64,000 bases of DNA from Lacticaseibacillus chiayiensis (GTDB lineage: Bacteria; Bacillota; Bacilli; Lactobacillales; Lactobacillaceae). The translations under genes and the position numbers were made by a program. Where the stretch lies: contig NZ_MSSM01000011.1 of NCBI RefSeq assembly GCF_004123795.1, positions 107,832 to 171,831 of the forward strand, written 5' to 3'. The first letter of the stretch is position 1. Each line of letters begins with the position of its first letter. Below the pieces are notes generated by a model. The model saw only the letters and a list, made by a program, of their open reading frames with translations, made no database searches and was not told the DNA's origin. Positions 43,355 through 51,953 of the stretch are shown in pieces.

Positions 43355-44278
43355 ATGGCTAAATATATTTTAAAACGGATCGGCTTTCTGCTCCTGACAC
43401 TGTTTCTTGTTGCCAGCATTACTTTTTTCCTCATGAAGTTACTGCCGGGGACACCATTTAATAACCCGAAAATACCTGCAGATCAGTTGGTAATTTTAAA
43501 GAAACAGTATGGTCTGGATAAGCCGGTTTGGATGCAATATATCACGTATATGGTCGGCATCGCACACGGTGACTTTGGGATGTCGTATCAATTTCCGGGT
43601 CAAACCGTGTCTGGTCTGATTGCTTCCCGAATCGGGCCATCACTGCAAATTGGCGCGCAAGCCATGGTTGTTGGCACACTTGCTGGCATCGTGCTCGGTG
43701 CGATTGCGGCGATTCGGAAGAACACCTGGGTAGATGCGACCGCGACAATTTTTGCTATTCTCGGTCGGTCTATTCCTAACTTCGTGTTTGCCGCGTTGTT
43801 GCAACTGTTTGCATACAAAACCGGTGCTTTTCCAGTTGCGCTTTGGGGAGGATTTAGCTATAGTATTTTACCAACAATTGCTCTTGCCATTGCACCATTA
43901 GCTCAGACAGCGCGGTTTATGCGAACCGAAATGGTGGATGTGCTGAGTTCTGATTATATTGAACTTGCACGTTCTAAGGGGGAGTCACGATGGCAAGTGG
44001 TGGCTAAGCACGCTTTGCGTAATTCCATGATTCCGATTGTAACGATCATCGGGCCGATGGCAGTTGACTTGATGGTTGGTTCACTGGTTGTCGAGAATAT
44101 TTTTGCCATTCCCGGCATCGGTGAACAATTTGTTAAATCGATTACGACCAACGACTATCCGGTTATCATGGGTTTAACGATTCTCTATAGCGCGATGCTG
44201 ACGGTCATCATTCTTATTGTAGATATTCTCTATGGCTTCATTGATCCACGAATTCGACTGAGCGGGGAGGCAAACTAA
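43355..44278 (+). CDS. oppB: Oligopeptide ABC transporter permease OppB
   Basis: ATG follows AGGAGTG. The 307-residue protein has six helices and the binding-protein-dependent permease domain; the EAA loop reads ELARSKGESRWQVVAKHALRN (about residues 203-223; cytoplasmic contact with the ATPases), and the N-terminal MAKYILKRIGFLLLTLFLV is typical for OppB. Its stop overlaps the oppC start by one base (TAATG). Confidence 0.95.
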   Translation: MAKYILKRIGFLLLTLFLVASITFFLMKLLPGTPFNNPKIPADQLVILKKQYGLDKPVWMQYITYMVGIAHGDFGMSYQFPGQTVSGLIASRIGPSLQIGAQAMVVGTLAGIVLGAIAAIRKNTWVDATATIFAILGRSIPNFVFAALLQLFAYKTGAFPVALWGGFSYSILPTIALAIAPLAQTARFMRTEMVDVLSSDYIELARSKGESRWQVVAKHALRNSMIPIVTIIGPMAVDLMVGSLVVENIFAIPGIGEQFVKSITTNDYPVIMGLTILYSAMLTVIILIVDILYGFIDPRIRLSGEAN

Positions 44279-45276
44279 TGGCGACACCAAAATTAAGTCC
44301 AGACGCGTTCAAGCATGTCAAGGTGAATACGGCTGAACAGGAACGCATTGCCACGCCTGCGCTGACGTTCTCACAAGATGCGATGCGGCGATTAAAGAAA
44401 AACAAAGCCGCGATTATTTCACTTTGGATCCTAATTATTATTGCAGTGATCTCAATCCTGTCATTGTGGTTTTCACCATCGAATCCTAATAAACAGAACT
44501 TAAATTATGCCAATCTACCCCCGAAATGGCCAGGTGTTGATCTACCAGGATTAAATGGTTATCTGAATGGTCAAAATAAATACGCCGGTATGGGCAAACA
44601 CGTTTATTTCCTCCTGGGGACAGATTATCTAGGCCGTGATTTGTTGTCTCGAATCATGGTCGGTACCCGCGTCTCGCTGTTTATCGGGATTGTTGCGACT
44701 TTCTTTGATTTAACGATTGGAGTTGTCTATGGCATCGTCTCTGGCTGGCGTGGTGGTTTGACTGATACGTTGATGCAGCGTGTTATTGAAATCATCTCAA
44801 GTGTGCCGAATTTGGTCGTTGTTATTCTGATGTTGTTGGTATTCAAACCAGGCATGACTTCTATCATTTTAGCGATCGCGTTCACAGGTTGGGTCACCAT
44901 GGCTCGGCTTATTCGGGCGCAGACCTTGCAGTTGAAAGACCAAGAGTTCGTCTTAGCTGCCCGAACATTAGGTGAGTCGAGTGTCAAGATCGCGTTTAAG
45001 CATCTGGTTCCGAACCTGAGCTCGATCATCATTATTCAGACCATGTTCACGATTCCGACGGCGATCTTCTTTGAAGCTTTCTTAAGTTACATCGGAATTG
45101 GGTTGCCGGCTCCAACTGCTAGTCTCGGGACCTTATTGTCAGACGGGCAGAAGAACCTGCAAGTTTTACCGTATCAACTGCTGTATCCGGCGATTGTCAT
45201 CGTTGTCTTGATGCTAGCCTTCAATCTGCTGGCTGATGGCTTGCGCGATGCGTTCGATCCGCGTAGTGAACATTAG
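44278..45276 (+). CDS. oppC: Oligopeptide ABC transporter permease OppC
   Basis: The 332-residue protein has a longer cytoplasmic N-terminus (about 40 residues, with FSQDAMRRLKKNKAA), a first helix, an extracellular loop and five further helices. FLLGTDYLGRDLLSRIMVG is a hallmark of OppC/DppC, and the EAA loop follows at FVLAARTLGESSVKIAFKH. It pairs with OppB to form the channel. Confidence 0.95.
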   Translation: MATPKLSPDAFKHVKVNTAEQERIATPALTFSQDAMRRLKKNKAAIISLWILIIIAVISILSLWFSPSNPNKQNLNYANLPPKWPGVDLPGLNGYLNGQNKYAGMGKHVYFLLGTDYLGRDLLSRIMVGTRVSLFIGIVATFFDLTIGVVYGIVSGWRGGLTDTLMQRVIEIISSVPNLVVVILMLLVFKPGMTSIILAIAFTGWVTMARLIRAQTLQLKDQEFVLAARTLGESSVKIAFKHLVPNLSSIIIIQTMFTIPTAIFFEAFLSYIGIGLPAPTASLGTLLSDGQKNLQVLPYQLLYPAIVIVVLMLAFNLLADGLRDAFDPRSEH

Positions 45277-45287
45277 GAGGTGGCAAA

Positions 45288-46340
45288 ATGACTAAAATTC
45301 TTGAAGTTAAAGATTTGCAAATCGACTTTGCCACCTATGCCGGCCCGGTGCATGCCATTCGGGATGTCAGCTTCGATCTGAACAAAGGTGAGACGCTGGC
45401 CATTGTTGGTGAGTCCGGTTCCGGGAAATCCGTTACCGTGCGCACGGTGATGGGCTTACTGGCGCCTAACGCCAAAATTACGCATGGCGAAGTACTGTTT
45501 GATGGCGTCGACATTCTCAAAAAGTCCGAAAAGCAGCTCAATGATATGCGTGGCAATGATGTCGCCATGATTTTTCAGGATCCAATGACCTCGTTGGATC
45601 CGACGATGACCATTGGTAAACAGGTGGCTGAACCGTTAATCCTGCATAACAAAATTAGTGAAGCTGATGCTTTGAAAGAGGCTGAACGGGTGTTGAAACT
45701 GGTTGGGATCAAAGATGCCGGTGGTCGATTGAAGGATTACCCGCATCAATTCTCTGGTGGTCAACGTCAACGGATTGTCATTGCGATTGCCATTATCAAT
45801 CACCCGCAGATTCTGCTGGCTGATGAACCAACCACTGCTTTGGATGTGACCATTCAGGCACAGATTATTCATCTGTTAAAAGAAATCCAGTCCAAGATTG
45901 ACACGTCGATTATTTTCATCACCCACGATCTGGGCGTTGTCGCTGGGATTGCTGATCGTGTTGCGGTTATGTACGCTGGTAAAATCGTAGAATATGGCAC
46001 AGTTGACGAAATCTTTTATAATGCTCAGCATCCTTATACTTGGGGTTTGTTGGAAGCAATGCCGACGTTGGAGACGAAGAGCGATCGGCTGTATGCCATT
46101 CCTGGGACGCCACCTGATTTACTTGATCCACCAAAGGGAGACGCTTTTGCCCCGCGGAATCCGTATGCAATGGCGATTGATCTTGAACAGCAACCGCCCT
46201 TCTTTAAAATTTCGCCGACACATTCAGCGGCGACTTGGTTGTTAGCTCCTGGTGCGCCAAAGGTCGAGTTGCCTCCTGAGATTGCTCGGCGCCATGCTTT
46301 GTGGGCAAGTAAACATCCAGATGAAAAGGTGGTGAACTGA
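45288..46340 (+). CDS. oppD: Oligopeptide ABC transporter ATPase OppD
   Basis: ATG follows AGGAGG. The 350-residue protein has Walker A GESGSGKS (41-48), signature FSGGQRQR, Walker B LLADEPTTALD and the switch His in ITHDLG. The C-terminal oligopeptide-transporter extension (YTWGLLEAMPTL, then IPGTPPDLLDPPKG) is present, but the cluster-binding cysteines seen in some OppD proteins are absent. It works with OppF. Confidence 0.95.
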   Translation: MTKILEVKDLQIDFATYAGPVHAIRDVSFDLNKGETLAIVGESGSGKSVTVRTVMGLLAPNAKITHGEVLFDGVDILKKSEKQLNDMRGNDVAMIFQDPMTSLDPTMTIGKQVAEPLILHNKISEADALKEAERVLKLVGIKDAGGRLKDYPHQFSGGQRQRIVIAIAIINHPQILLADEPTTALDVTIQAQIIHLLKEIQSKIDTSIIFITHDLGVVAGIADRVAVMYAGKIVEYGTVDEIFYNAQHPYTWGLLEAMPTLETKSDRLYAIPGTPPDLLDPPKGDAFAPRNPYAMAIDLEQQPPFFKISPTHSAATWLLAPGAPKVELPPEIARRHALWASKHPDEKVVN

Positions 46341-46341
46341 C

Positions 46342-47322
46342 ATGGCCGTGAATAAGAAAAAAGCACTTGTTTCCGTCAAACATCTGGTTCAGACATTTAA
46401 CGCCGGCAAGAAAGACGAAGTTAGGGCGATTCAGGATATTTCGTTTGATATTTACGAAGGCGAAACCCTTGGTCTTGTCGGGGAATCCGGCTCCGGGAAA
46501 ACCACAACTGGGCGCGCCATCATTCGCCTGTACGATCCAACAAGTGGTGAGATTCTTTACAATGGTCAAGACATCGCTAAGCTCAAGAACGGTTCAAAGC
46601 AGATGTTGGCTTTTCGGCGGAATATGCAGATGATTTTCCAGGATCCTTATGCGTCGCTGAATCCTCGGATGAAAGTCAAAGACATTATCGCGGAAGGTAT
46701 CGATATCCATCACCTTGCCAAGGACAAGGCGGATCGCGATCACCAAGTTGAGCAGTTGCTAGAAGAAGTTGGCCTGAACGCCGATCATGCGACCCGTTAT
46801 CCCCATGAATTTTCCGGCGGCCAACGTCAACGAATCGGGATTGCTCGGGCGTTGGCGGTGCAGCCTAAGTTTATTATTGCAGATGAGCCGATCAGTGCCT
46901 TGGACGTGTCGATTCAGGCTCAGGTGGTTAACTTGCTGAAGGACATTCAGGATCGCCAAGGTCTGACTTACCTGTTCATTGCCCATGACCTGTCGATGGT
47001 GAAGTATATTTCCGATCGCATTGCGGTCATGCACTATGGGCGCCTAGTCGAATTGTCTAGTGCCGACGAGGTTTATTCCCATCCGCTGCATCCGTATACG
47101 AAGAGTCTGCTGTCAGCTATTCCAGTCCCTGATCCGGATGTCGAGCGCAAGCGCATCCCAATTCCTTACGACGCAAGCAAAGTCGAAGGCGATAATAAGC
47201 AACGTAAAATGGTCGAGGTTTATCCCGGTCACTTCATCTTTGCCGCTGACGATGAAGTGGCGGCATACAAGGCTGAAGCTGAAGAGAACCATAAGACGCC
47301 AGCCGGGACAGCTACAGACTAA
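46342..47322 (+). CDS. oppF: Oligopeptide ABC transporter ATPase OppF
   Basis: The start lies one base after the oppD stop. The 326-residue protein has Walker A GESGSGKT (47-54), signature FSGGQRQR, Walker [12 protein letters not shown] and AHDLSMV. Instead of the usual Cys-containing tail it ends with a charged segment ([20 protein letters not shown], then AEAEENHK), common in lactobacillal OppF. It is the last gene of the operon. Confidence 0.95.
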   Translation: MAVNKKKALVSVKHLVQTFNAGKKDEVRAIQDISFDIYEGETLGLVGESGSGKTTTGRAIIRLYDPTSGEILYNGQDIAKLKNGSKQMLAFRRNMQMIFQDPYASLNPRMKVKDIIAEGIDIHHLAKDKADRDHQVEQLLEEVGLNADHATRYPHEFSGGQRQRIGIARALAVQPKFIIADEPISALDVSIQAQVVNLLKDIQDRQGLTYLFIAHDLSMVKYISDRIAVMHYGRLVELSSADEVYSHPLHPYTKSLLSAIPVPDPDVERKRIPIPYDASKVEGDNKQRKMVEVYPGHFIFAADDEVAAYKAEAEENHKTPAGTATD

Positions 47323-47388
47323 AAGACAGATTTCCGCTGACAGCAGCGTCGTCTGCGGCAAATCTTATTAGGTTAACGTTTAATTTGC

Positions 47389-47427
47389 AAAAGCCGGGAG
47401 CACGTCAAAGTGTTGCTGGCTTTTTAG
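47389..47427 (+). terminator. Terminator of the opp operon
   Basis: AAAAGCCGGGAGCAC pairs with GTGTTGCTGGCTTTT over about 15 bases with two mismatches, followed by TAG. Confidence 0.8.
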
Positions 47428-47665
47428 TACGACAAGCATGAAAGCGCTTATAGTTCAGAGGGCGATCTTGGCCTCAAACCGCGATTGGCTGGGCTCTAGC
47501 CATGGTGTTGACGTATGTATTCGTGACCGTGAACCCGTTAGCACCTCAAACCACCACTTGTTAACATTCGCTAAATATTGCCGAGACTGAATCGAATTTT
47601 GACTTCAAGATGGCGCTTTCTGGCCGCGGGTCTGCTACACTATCCTCAAAGGAAGTGTGCAAGGA

Positions 47666-48304
47666 ATGACCAAGTTTTATTTTGTACGGCATGGACAGAC
47701 CGAGACGAATCTGGCGCGCCGCTTCAACGGTGGACGTACCGATACGCCGCTGACACCGTCTGGCCGTGCTGGGGCAATCGCAGTGGGACGATTTTTTGAA
47801 ACAACCGGGTTTGCTGGTATCTATGCCAGTCCGATGCCGCGTGCACAAACGACCGCAAAACTGATTGTGGCTCAAAGTAAGGTGACGCAACCAGCAATCA
47901 TCACCGAAGAAGACTTACGTGAAGTTGATTTGGGTCAGTGGGATGGTCGCCCTTTGGCAAAGGTTCAAGATGATCCACAAATCGAAAATTATTATCATAA
48001 CCTGTTGGCGTTTGATTATAAAAGCATCGGCGCCGAGTCGTTTGAGCATGCCTTGACTCGCGGACGGCGCGTGATCACGCGAATTTATGACCAACATCCA
48101 GATGGTAAAGTGCTCGTGGTTGCCCACGGCCTGTTGGGGATGTTGCTATTGAGCACTTATCTTGGTGCAGACCTCAACAGTGCCCGCGATGAAATGACCA
48201 TGCCACCGAATAATAGCATTAGCGAAATCGATACCGATGATGGGGAAGAATTTACCCGAGGAACCTTGTGGGCGTTTGTGCCGGACGATATCCACAACAA
48301 ATAA
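47666..48304 (+). CDS. Histidine phosphatase (phosphoglycerate-mutase-like)
   Basis: ATG at 47666 has AAAGGA 11 bases upstream; a GTG at 47657 is too close to it. The 212-residue protein begins FYFVRHGQTETN with phospho-acceptor His9, then SPMPRAQTTAKL, EEDLREVDLGQWDGR with the general acid Glu, and the second His in VLVVAHGLLG. The substrate is not specified by sequence; cofactor-dependent mutase or small-molecule phosphatase are both possible, the latter more likely at this size. Confidence 0.9.
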   Translation: MTKFYFVRHGQTETNLARRFNGGRTDTPLTPSGRAGAIAVGRFFETTGFAGIYASPMPRAQTTAKLIVAQSKVTQPAIITEEDLREVDLGQWDGRPLAKVQDDPQIENYYHNLLAFDYKSIGAESFEHALTRGRRVITRIYDQHPDGKVLVVAHGLLGMLLLSTYLGADLNSARDEMTMPPNNSISEIDTDDGEEFTRGTLWAFVPDDIHNK

Positions 48305-48336
48305 CAATGTCAGAAAGTTTGACATTGTTTTATTTT
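48303..48336 (+). terminator. Terminator after the histidine phosphatase gene
   Basis: AACAATGTCA pairs with TGACATTGTT perfectly over ten bases around a seven-base loop; TTATTTT follows. The left arm begins within the stop codon. Confidence 0.8.
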
Positions 48337-48613
48337 GCGACGCGTTATCGAATGCGAAAGATCAGCTAATCACTTGTCCTAAAAGGAATGGTCGCTTTTT
48401 TTCCCATCTGTCAAGCCAATATTTGGCGCTCCCGCCCTGCGAACGCTTACAATAGTAGTGGAGATGTATTGGCGCATTAATGTGGGGTTCGTACACCAGC
48501 GTTGTGTGAGAATAGGCCGTCTTTGGATTATTAAATAATAATATAAAATCTTTTGATGACCGTTCGTTTCATTTAATGTTAAAGCATAACGCCGTACATT
48601 AAGGGTGGGGGAC
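48337..48613. other. Intergenic region before the XRE regulator gene
   Basis: No gene was found. There is an AT-rich block with TTATTAAATAATAATATAAAAT near 48527-48548 that likely includes the promoter of the next gene, and GGTGGGGG as its ribosome site. Confidence 0.4.
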
Positions 48614-48928
48614 ATGATGTTAGATAATATCGGAAAATTAGTACATCAACAACGCCGCAGTTTGAACCTAACGATTGAAAAATTGGCAGAGCGTTCCGGG
48701 GTGTCAGTTAGCTTGATATCACGCATGGAACGCGGTGATGTCAACAACATCAGCGTTAAGAAGCTGACAGATATTGCCCAAGCGCTGGATATGGAGGTCG
48801 GTGATTTCTTCATCGCACCGGAAATGAGCGACATCAATACGTTAGCGTTGGTGAAGTACTTGACTGGCTTGCCGGAAACCGAGCGAGCCCACGTTTCCGA
48901 AGTACTCATGCAGGTGATTAATCTTTGA
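48614..48928 (+). CDS. XRE-family transcriptional regulator
   Basis: ATG at 48614 or 48617 follows GGTGGGGG. The roughly 100-residue protein has a Cro/C1-type helix-turn-helix (IGKLVHQQRRSLNLTIEKLA, then SGVSVSLISRMERG and KKLTDIAQALDME, about residues 5-62) and a short helical C-terminus that may dimerise. There is no sensor domain. It is monocistronic, so its targets are unknown. Confidence 0.88.
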   Translation: MMLDNIGKLVHQQRRSLNLTIEKLAERSGVSVSLISRMERGDVNNISVKKLTDIAQALDMEVGDFFIAPEMSDINTLALVKYLTGLPETERAHVSEVLMQVINL

Positions 48929-48978
48929 GTGCGGTCTTTGAGAACACGCCAGCTGCGTTTAAACAGCTGGATAATTAG

Positions 48979-49020
48979 GAAATCGGTGCTGGCGGACCCT
49001 GTCGCTAGCACCGATTTTTT
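48979..49020 (+). terminator. Terminator after the XRE gene
   Basis: AAATCGGTGCTGGCG pairs with CGCTAGCACCGATTT over 15 bases with one mismatch and is followed by TTTG. Confidence 0.85.
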
Positions 49021-49234
49021 GATTTGATTGTCCTTATCTAAGAGTGTGGCCAATGGAAAAAGGGATGGAGAGCTTTTAATGGCCTTGTCCGTAGTCACGC
49101 ATTTTGCGCTGGGGGGCTGTTCGCTAATCAAAAAATCGCGTATACTTAGTGCACTGAATTCACATCTAAAGCAGCTAGCTAAGCCGAACAGAGGCGGTAG
49201 GCTGTTTGCCAAGTAAAGGGGAGAAAATAATTTC

Positions 49235-49459
49235 ATGACATTTGAAGCAGTATTACCATCACTGAAAAAAGGCAAAAAAGCCGTTCGTACCGGTTGGGAA
49301 GGCACTGAGCTATATGTTCAGCTGGTTCCGGAAGGTAAATTTGAAGGCAACACGTTAAATCCGTATTTTCTGATCAAAACCGCGGATGAAGCTTTCAGTT
49401 TGTGGTCACCGACCGACTGTGACATTCTTGCTGAAGACTGGCAACTTGTTGACGCATGA
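49235..49459 (+). CDS. DUF2829-family protein (Tad2-like)
   Basis: ATG follows AAGGGGAG. The 74 residues match DUF2829: TFEAVLPSLKKGKKAVRTGW, YVQLVPEG, PYFLIKTADEAFSLWSPT and the ending DILAEDWQLV. Some phage members of this family are Thoeris anti-defence protein Tad2, which sequesters a cyclic ADP-ribose-type signal. This copy is chromosomal without prophage context, so its role is open; it may bind a nucleotide-like ligand. Its stop overlaps the SDR gene start (ATGA), indicating coupled translation. Confidence 0.85.
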   Translation: MTFEAVLPSLKKGKKAVRTGWEGTELYVQLVPEGKFEGNTLNPYFLIKTADEAFSLWSPTDCDILAEDWQLVDA

Positions 49460-50169
49460 TAGCATTCGATTTCAGCAGCAAAACGGTGGTCGTCACTGGT
49501 GCAGCGTCGGGCATCGGCGCGGCGCAGGCGGCAGCATTTACGACAGCTGGCGCGCGGGTTGTTGGCGTTGATCTTCAGCCGATGACCGGGCTAGACGTTG
49601 CTATTCAGGCAGATGTCAGTAAGCCTGCAACAGCAGAAACCATTGCCCGCGACTATGCACCTGATATTGTCTGCAACACGGCCGGAATTTTGGACGGCTA
49701 CCGAAACGTCGCCGCCACTGATCTGGCAGCTTGGCAACATATTCTTGACGTCGATCTCACCAGCCAGTTCCTGATGATCAAGGCGCTGTTGCCAGGGATG
49801 CTCAAGCGTGGCCACGGCATTTTTATCAACATGAGCTCCATCGCCGGATTAGTCGGTGGCGGTGGCGGTATGGCTTACACAGCCGCCAAGCACGCCGTTA
49901 TCGGGCTCACCAAGCAATTAGACCTTGACTACGCCGCAAGAGGCATTCGCGCCAATGCCTTAGCGCCAGGCGCCATTGATACCCCCATGAATGCCGCTGA
50001 TTTCGCTGGTGATGGTAAGATGGCGGCGTGGGTGGCCAAGGAGACGCCGGCCAAGCGCTGGGCCAAACCGGAAGAAGTTGCCCAGTTGTCTCTCTTTTTA
50101 GCCAGCGATGCCGCAGATTACATTCATGGCACCGTCATTCCTATTGACGGCGGTTGGTTAGAAAAGTAA
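49456..50169 (+). CDS. Short-chain dehydrogenase/reductase (FabG-like)
   Basis: The 237-residue protein has the NAD(P)-binding TGAASGIG (14-21), the structural NTAG motif, catalytic Ser in MSSIAG, Tyr141 and Lys145 in YTAAK, and PGAIDTPM after it. Asp39 in VVGVDLQ suggests NAD(H) preference. It overlaps the DUF2829 gene by four bases. Substrate is unknown; annotation as 3-oxoacyl-ACP reductase is common for such sequences but not supported by context here. Confidence 0.92.
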   Translation: MIAFDFSSKTVVVTGAASGIGAAQAAAFTTAGARVVGVDLQPMTGLDVAIQADVSKPATAETIARDYAPDIVCNTAGILDGYRNVAATDLAAWQHILDVDLTSQFLMIKALLPGMLKRGHGIFINMSSIAGLVGGGGGMAYTAAKHAVIGLTKQLDLDYAARGIRANALAPGAIDTPMNAADFAGDGKMAAWVAKETPAKRWAKPEEVAQLSLFLASDAADYIHGTVIPIDGGWLEK

Positions 50170-50203
50170 ACTTGAAACATTGCAAGATGATGTCAATTGA
50201 ATC

Positions 50204-50280
50204 GGAAGCGCACAACGCTTCCACGACGATACTTATTTCCTTTGATCGTCGTTATTACTGGCAAAGCCACAAAGGAGAAC
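50204..50280 (+). promoter_or_regulatory. Class II preQ1 riboswitch controlling queT
   Basis: The leader folds as the preQ1-II class: P1 GGAAGCG/CGCTTCC (50204-50222), the optional P4 hairpin ACGACGAT/ATCGTCGT (50223-50252), P3 TGGC/GCCA (50259-50269) and then the ribosome site AAAGGAGAAC (50271-50280). In this class the ligand-bound pseudoknot hides the Shine-Dalgarno bases, turning off translation. The gene that follows is the class's usual target. The layout resembles the L. rhamnosus preQ1-II aptamer whose structure is known; that identity is from memory. Confidence 0.9.
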
Positions 50281-50283
50281 AAT

Positions 50284-50784
50284 ATGCAAACAACATCAAT
50301 GTCTCATCGTTCAATCGTCAGTCTCACCAAAACCGCGATAGTGGCCGCTATCTATGTGGTCATGACCCTGATGCTCAGCCCGCTAAGCTTTGGGGTCGTG
50401 CAAATCCGGTTTTCCGAGATGCTCAACTACACGGCGCTCTTCAATCGTCGGTACGTCTGGGCGGTTACGTTGGGTGTTTTTTTGGCCAATTTAGCCTCGC
50501 CGACTGCACTGCTTGATGTCCCGGTCGGCACGCTAGCCACCCTCGTCTTCATCCTCATCAGTCGCTGGGCAGCCAAATTTGTCCACCAAAAATGGGCCAA
50601 ATTCGCGATCATGGGCGTGCTCTTCACCTTCTCAATGTTCACAATTGCCGGTGAGCTCACCATCATGAGCAAGGTGCCATTCTGGGCCTCCTATGCCACA
50701 ATTGCTCTAGGAGAGGCCGTCTCAATGGCAGTTGGCGGCGTTGTGATGATGGTCCTGACACGGTATGTGGACTTGGACAAATAA
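50284..50784 (+). CDS. queT: QueT-family queuosine precursor transporter
   Basis: The start is ATG 50284, directly after the riboswitch-embedded AAAGGAG. The 166-residue membrane protein has about five or six helices and the QueT (DUF988) landmarks LTKTAIVAAIYVVMTLMLSP, IQIRFSE-like VQIRFSEML and NRRYVWAVTLGVFLAN. It is the substrate-binding (S) component of an ECF transporter for queuosine precursors such as preQ1 and relies on ECF modules encoded elsewhere. Confidence 0.94.
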   Translation: MQTTSMSHRSIVSLTKTAIVAAIYVVMTLMLSPLSFGVVQIRFSEMLNYTALFNRRYVWAVTLGVFLANLASPTALLDVPVGTLATLVFILISRWAAKFVHQKWAKFAIMGVLFTFSMFTIAGELTIMSKVPFWASYATIALGEAVSMAVGGVVMMVLTRYVDLDK

Positions 50785-50859
50785 ATCTAGCAGAAAACTG
50801 TTGCCAAGCGATGTGAAGCAAAATGGTCACACCGTCGCCAGCAGATTCAAGATTCAATT

Positions 50860-50905
50860 AAAAATAACACCGAGAAGATTTCCGTCATCTCGGTGTTATT
50901 TTTAA
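50860..50905. terminator. Bidirectional terminator between queT and the SGNH gene
   Basis: AAAAATAACACCGAGA and TCTCGGTGTTATTTTT are perfectly complementary over 16 bases with a 12-base loop. A and T runs on both sides make it usable in both directions. Confidence 0.9.
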
Positions 50906-50956
50906 TACGATGGCTTAGACGAAGCACGCTTGAACGGGAACAACGGAACTGTCACG

Positions 50957-51679
50957 CTATTTCTTCTTAAGCGTCTGCATGACATCCTTGGCAATCAACG
51001 TGTAATAGTGCACGCGACCGGTACTGTTAGGGTGCACACCATCAGCGGCAAACCAATCGTCATTGCCGCCAGCCAGATAATACCAGTCAATCACATGCAG
51101 ATTGTTATGCGTTTTGGCTGCCGCATGAATCAGCTTATTCACGGGATCAATCCACGCTTTACCAGGCGCATACGCCGTTACCCAGAAAACCTGGCGATTG
51201 CTACCAAGCTGATCCAGAATGCCATTGATATCCGATTCTGTCATCGGACCGTTTGTACCAAGACTGATGACCACGGTATCCTTTAGCTGACCCTCAGATT
51301 TAAGTCGATTAATAATTGCTGGCGCTGCCTGCACTTGGCGGCCAACTTCGGCATCAATCGACATTTTTGGAAACAGAACCTTGAGATACGCCGAACTACC
51401 TAGCATGACCGAATCACCAATGGCAGTCACTGGTAAATTCTTAGCTGCATTGATATCACTCGCCGTTAAACCAAAAAGTCGATACTGACTCAGCACTTTT
51501 TCTTTTTTTACCTTAGCTTTGGAATCTCTTTGAATGCGTTCACGTGTCTGCTGATCGACAGCAATCGCTTGCTCGGACTGGTAGTGACGCATGAAGAAGA
51601 AGCCGCCAACTCCAGCGATGATCAAACCCAATGCGATACATAATAGCCAGTCACGCAAACGCAGCGTGTGTTTTCTCAT
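50957..51679 (-). CDS. Membrane-anchored SGNH/GDSL hydrolase (OatA C-domain-like)
   Basis: ATG at 51679 follows GGGGGG. The 240-residue protein has a basic start, one N-terminal helix (about 11-30) that anchors it outside the cell, a charged stalk (about 35-62) and an SGNH domain: Ser90 in AIGDSVMLGS, the oxyanion Asn in SLGTNGPM, and Asp213/His216 in DGVHPN. This resembles the extracellular catalytic domain of O-acetyltransferases such as OatA without the acyltransferase-3 membrane part. It may add or remove acetyl groups on cell-wall polymers, possibly the EPS made by the adjacent cluster. Confidence 0.87.
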   Translation of the reverse strand: MRKHTLRLRDWLLCIALGLIIAGVGGFFFMRHYQSEQAIAVDQQTRERIQRDSKAKVKKEKVLSQYRLFGLTASDINAAKNLPVTAIGDSVMLGSSAYLKVLFPKMSIDAEVGRQVQAAPAIINRLKSEGQLKDTVVISLGTNGPMTESDINGILDQLGSNRQVFWVTAYAPGKAWIDPVNKLIHAAAKTHNNLHVIDWYYLAGGNDDWFAADGVHPNSTGRVHYYTLIAKDVMQTLKKK

Positions 51680-51953
51680 GAATAGTAAGCCCCCCAAAGT
51701 TACGTTGCTTTTATTTTAAACTAAAATTCGGACAAGGCTAGTTACAAGTTAGGGTCAATGTGGGTGGTTTGTGGGAAAATGTAATGAGATTGTCATAATT
51801 GAATTGCGAAGAAGCTTCTTGTTTTCAAGGGCAACACTCACCTTTATCCAACGATTCATCTAAAACTCGTGAAAGCCAATTACGTGTAAAATTGACCCGA
51901 CTGACTAGTTGACCCGATACATGAAATACTTAGGACCTCTAAAAGGAGAACCC

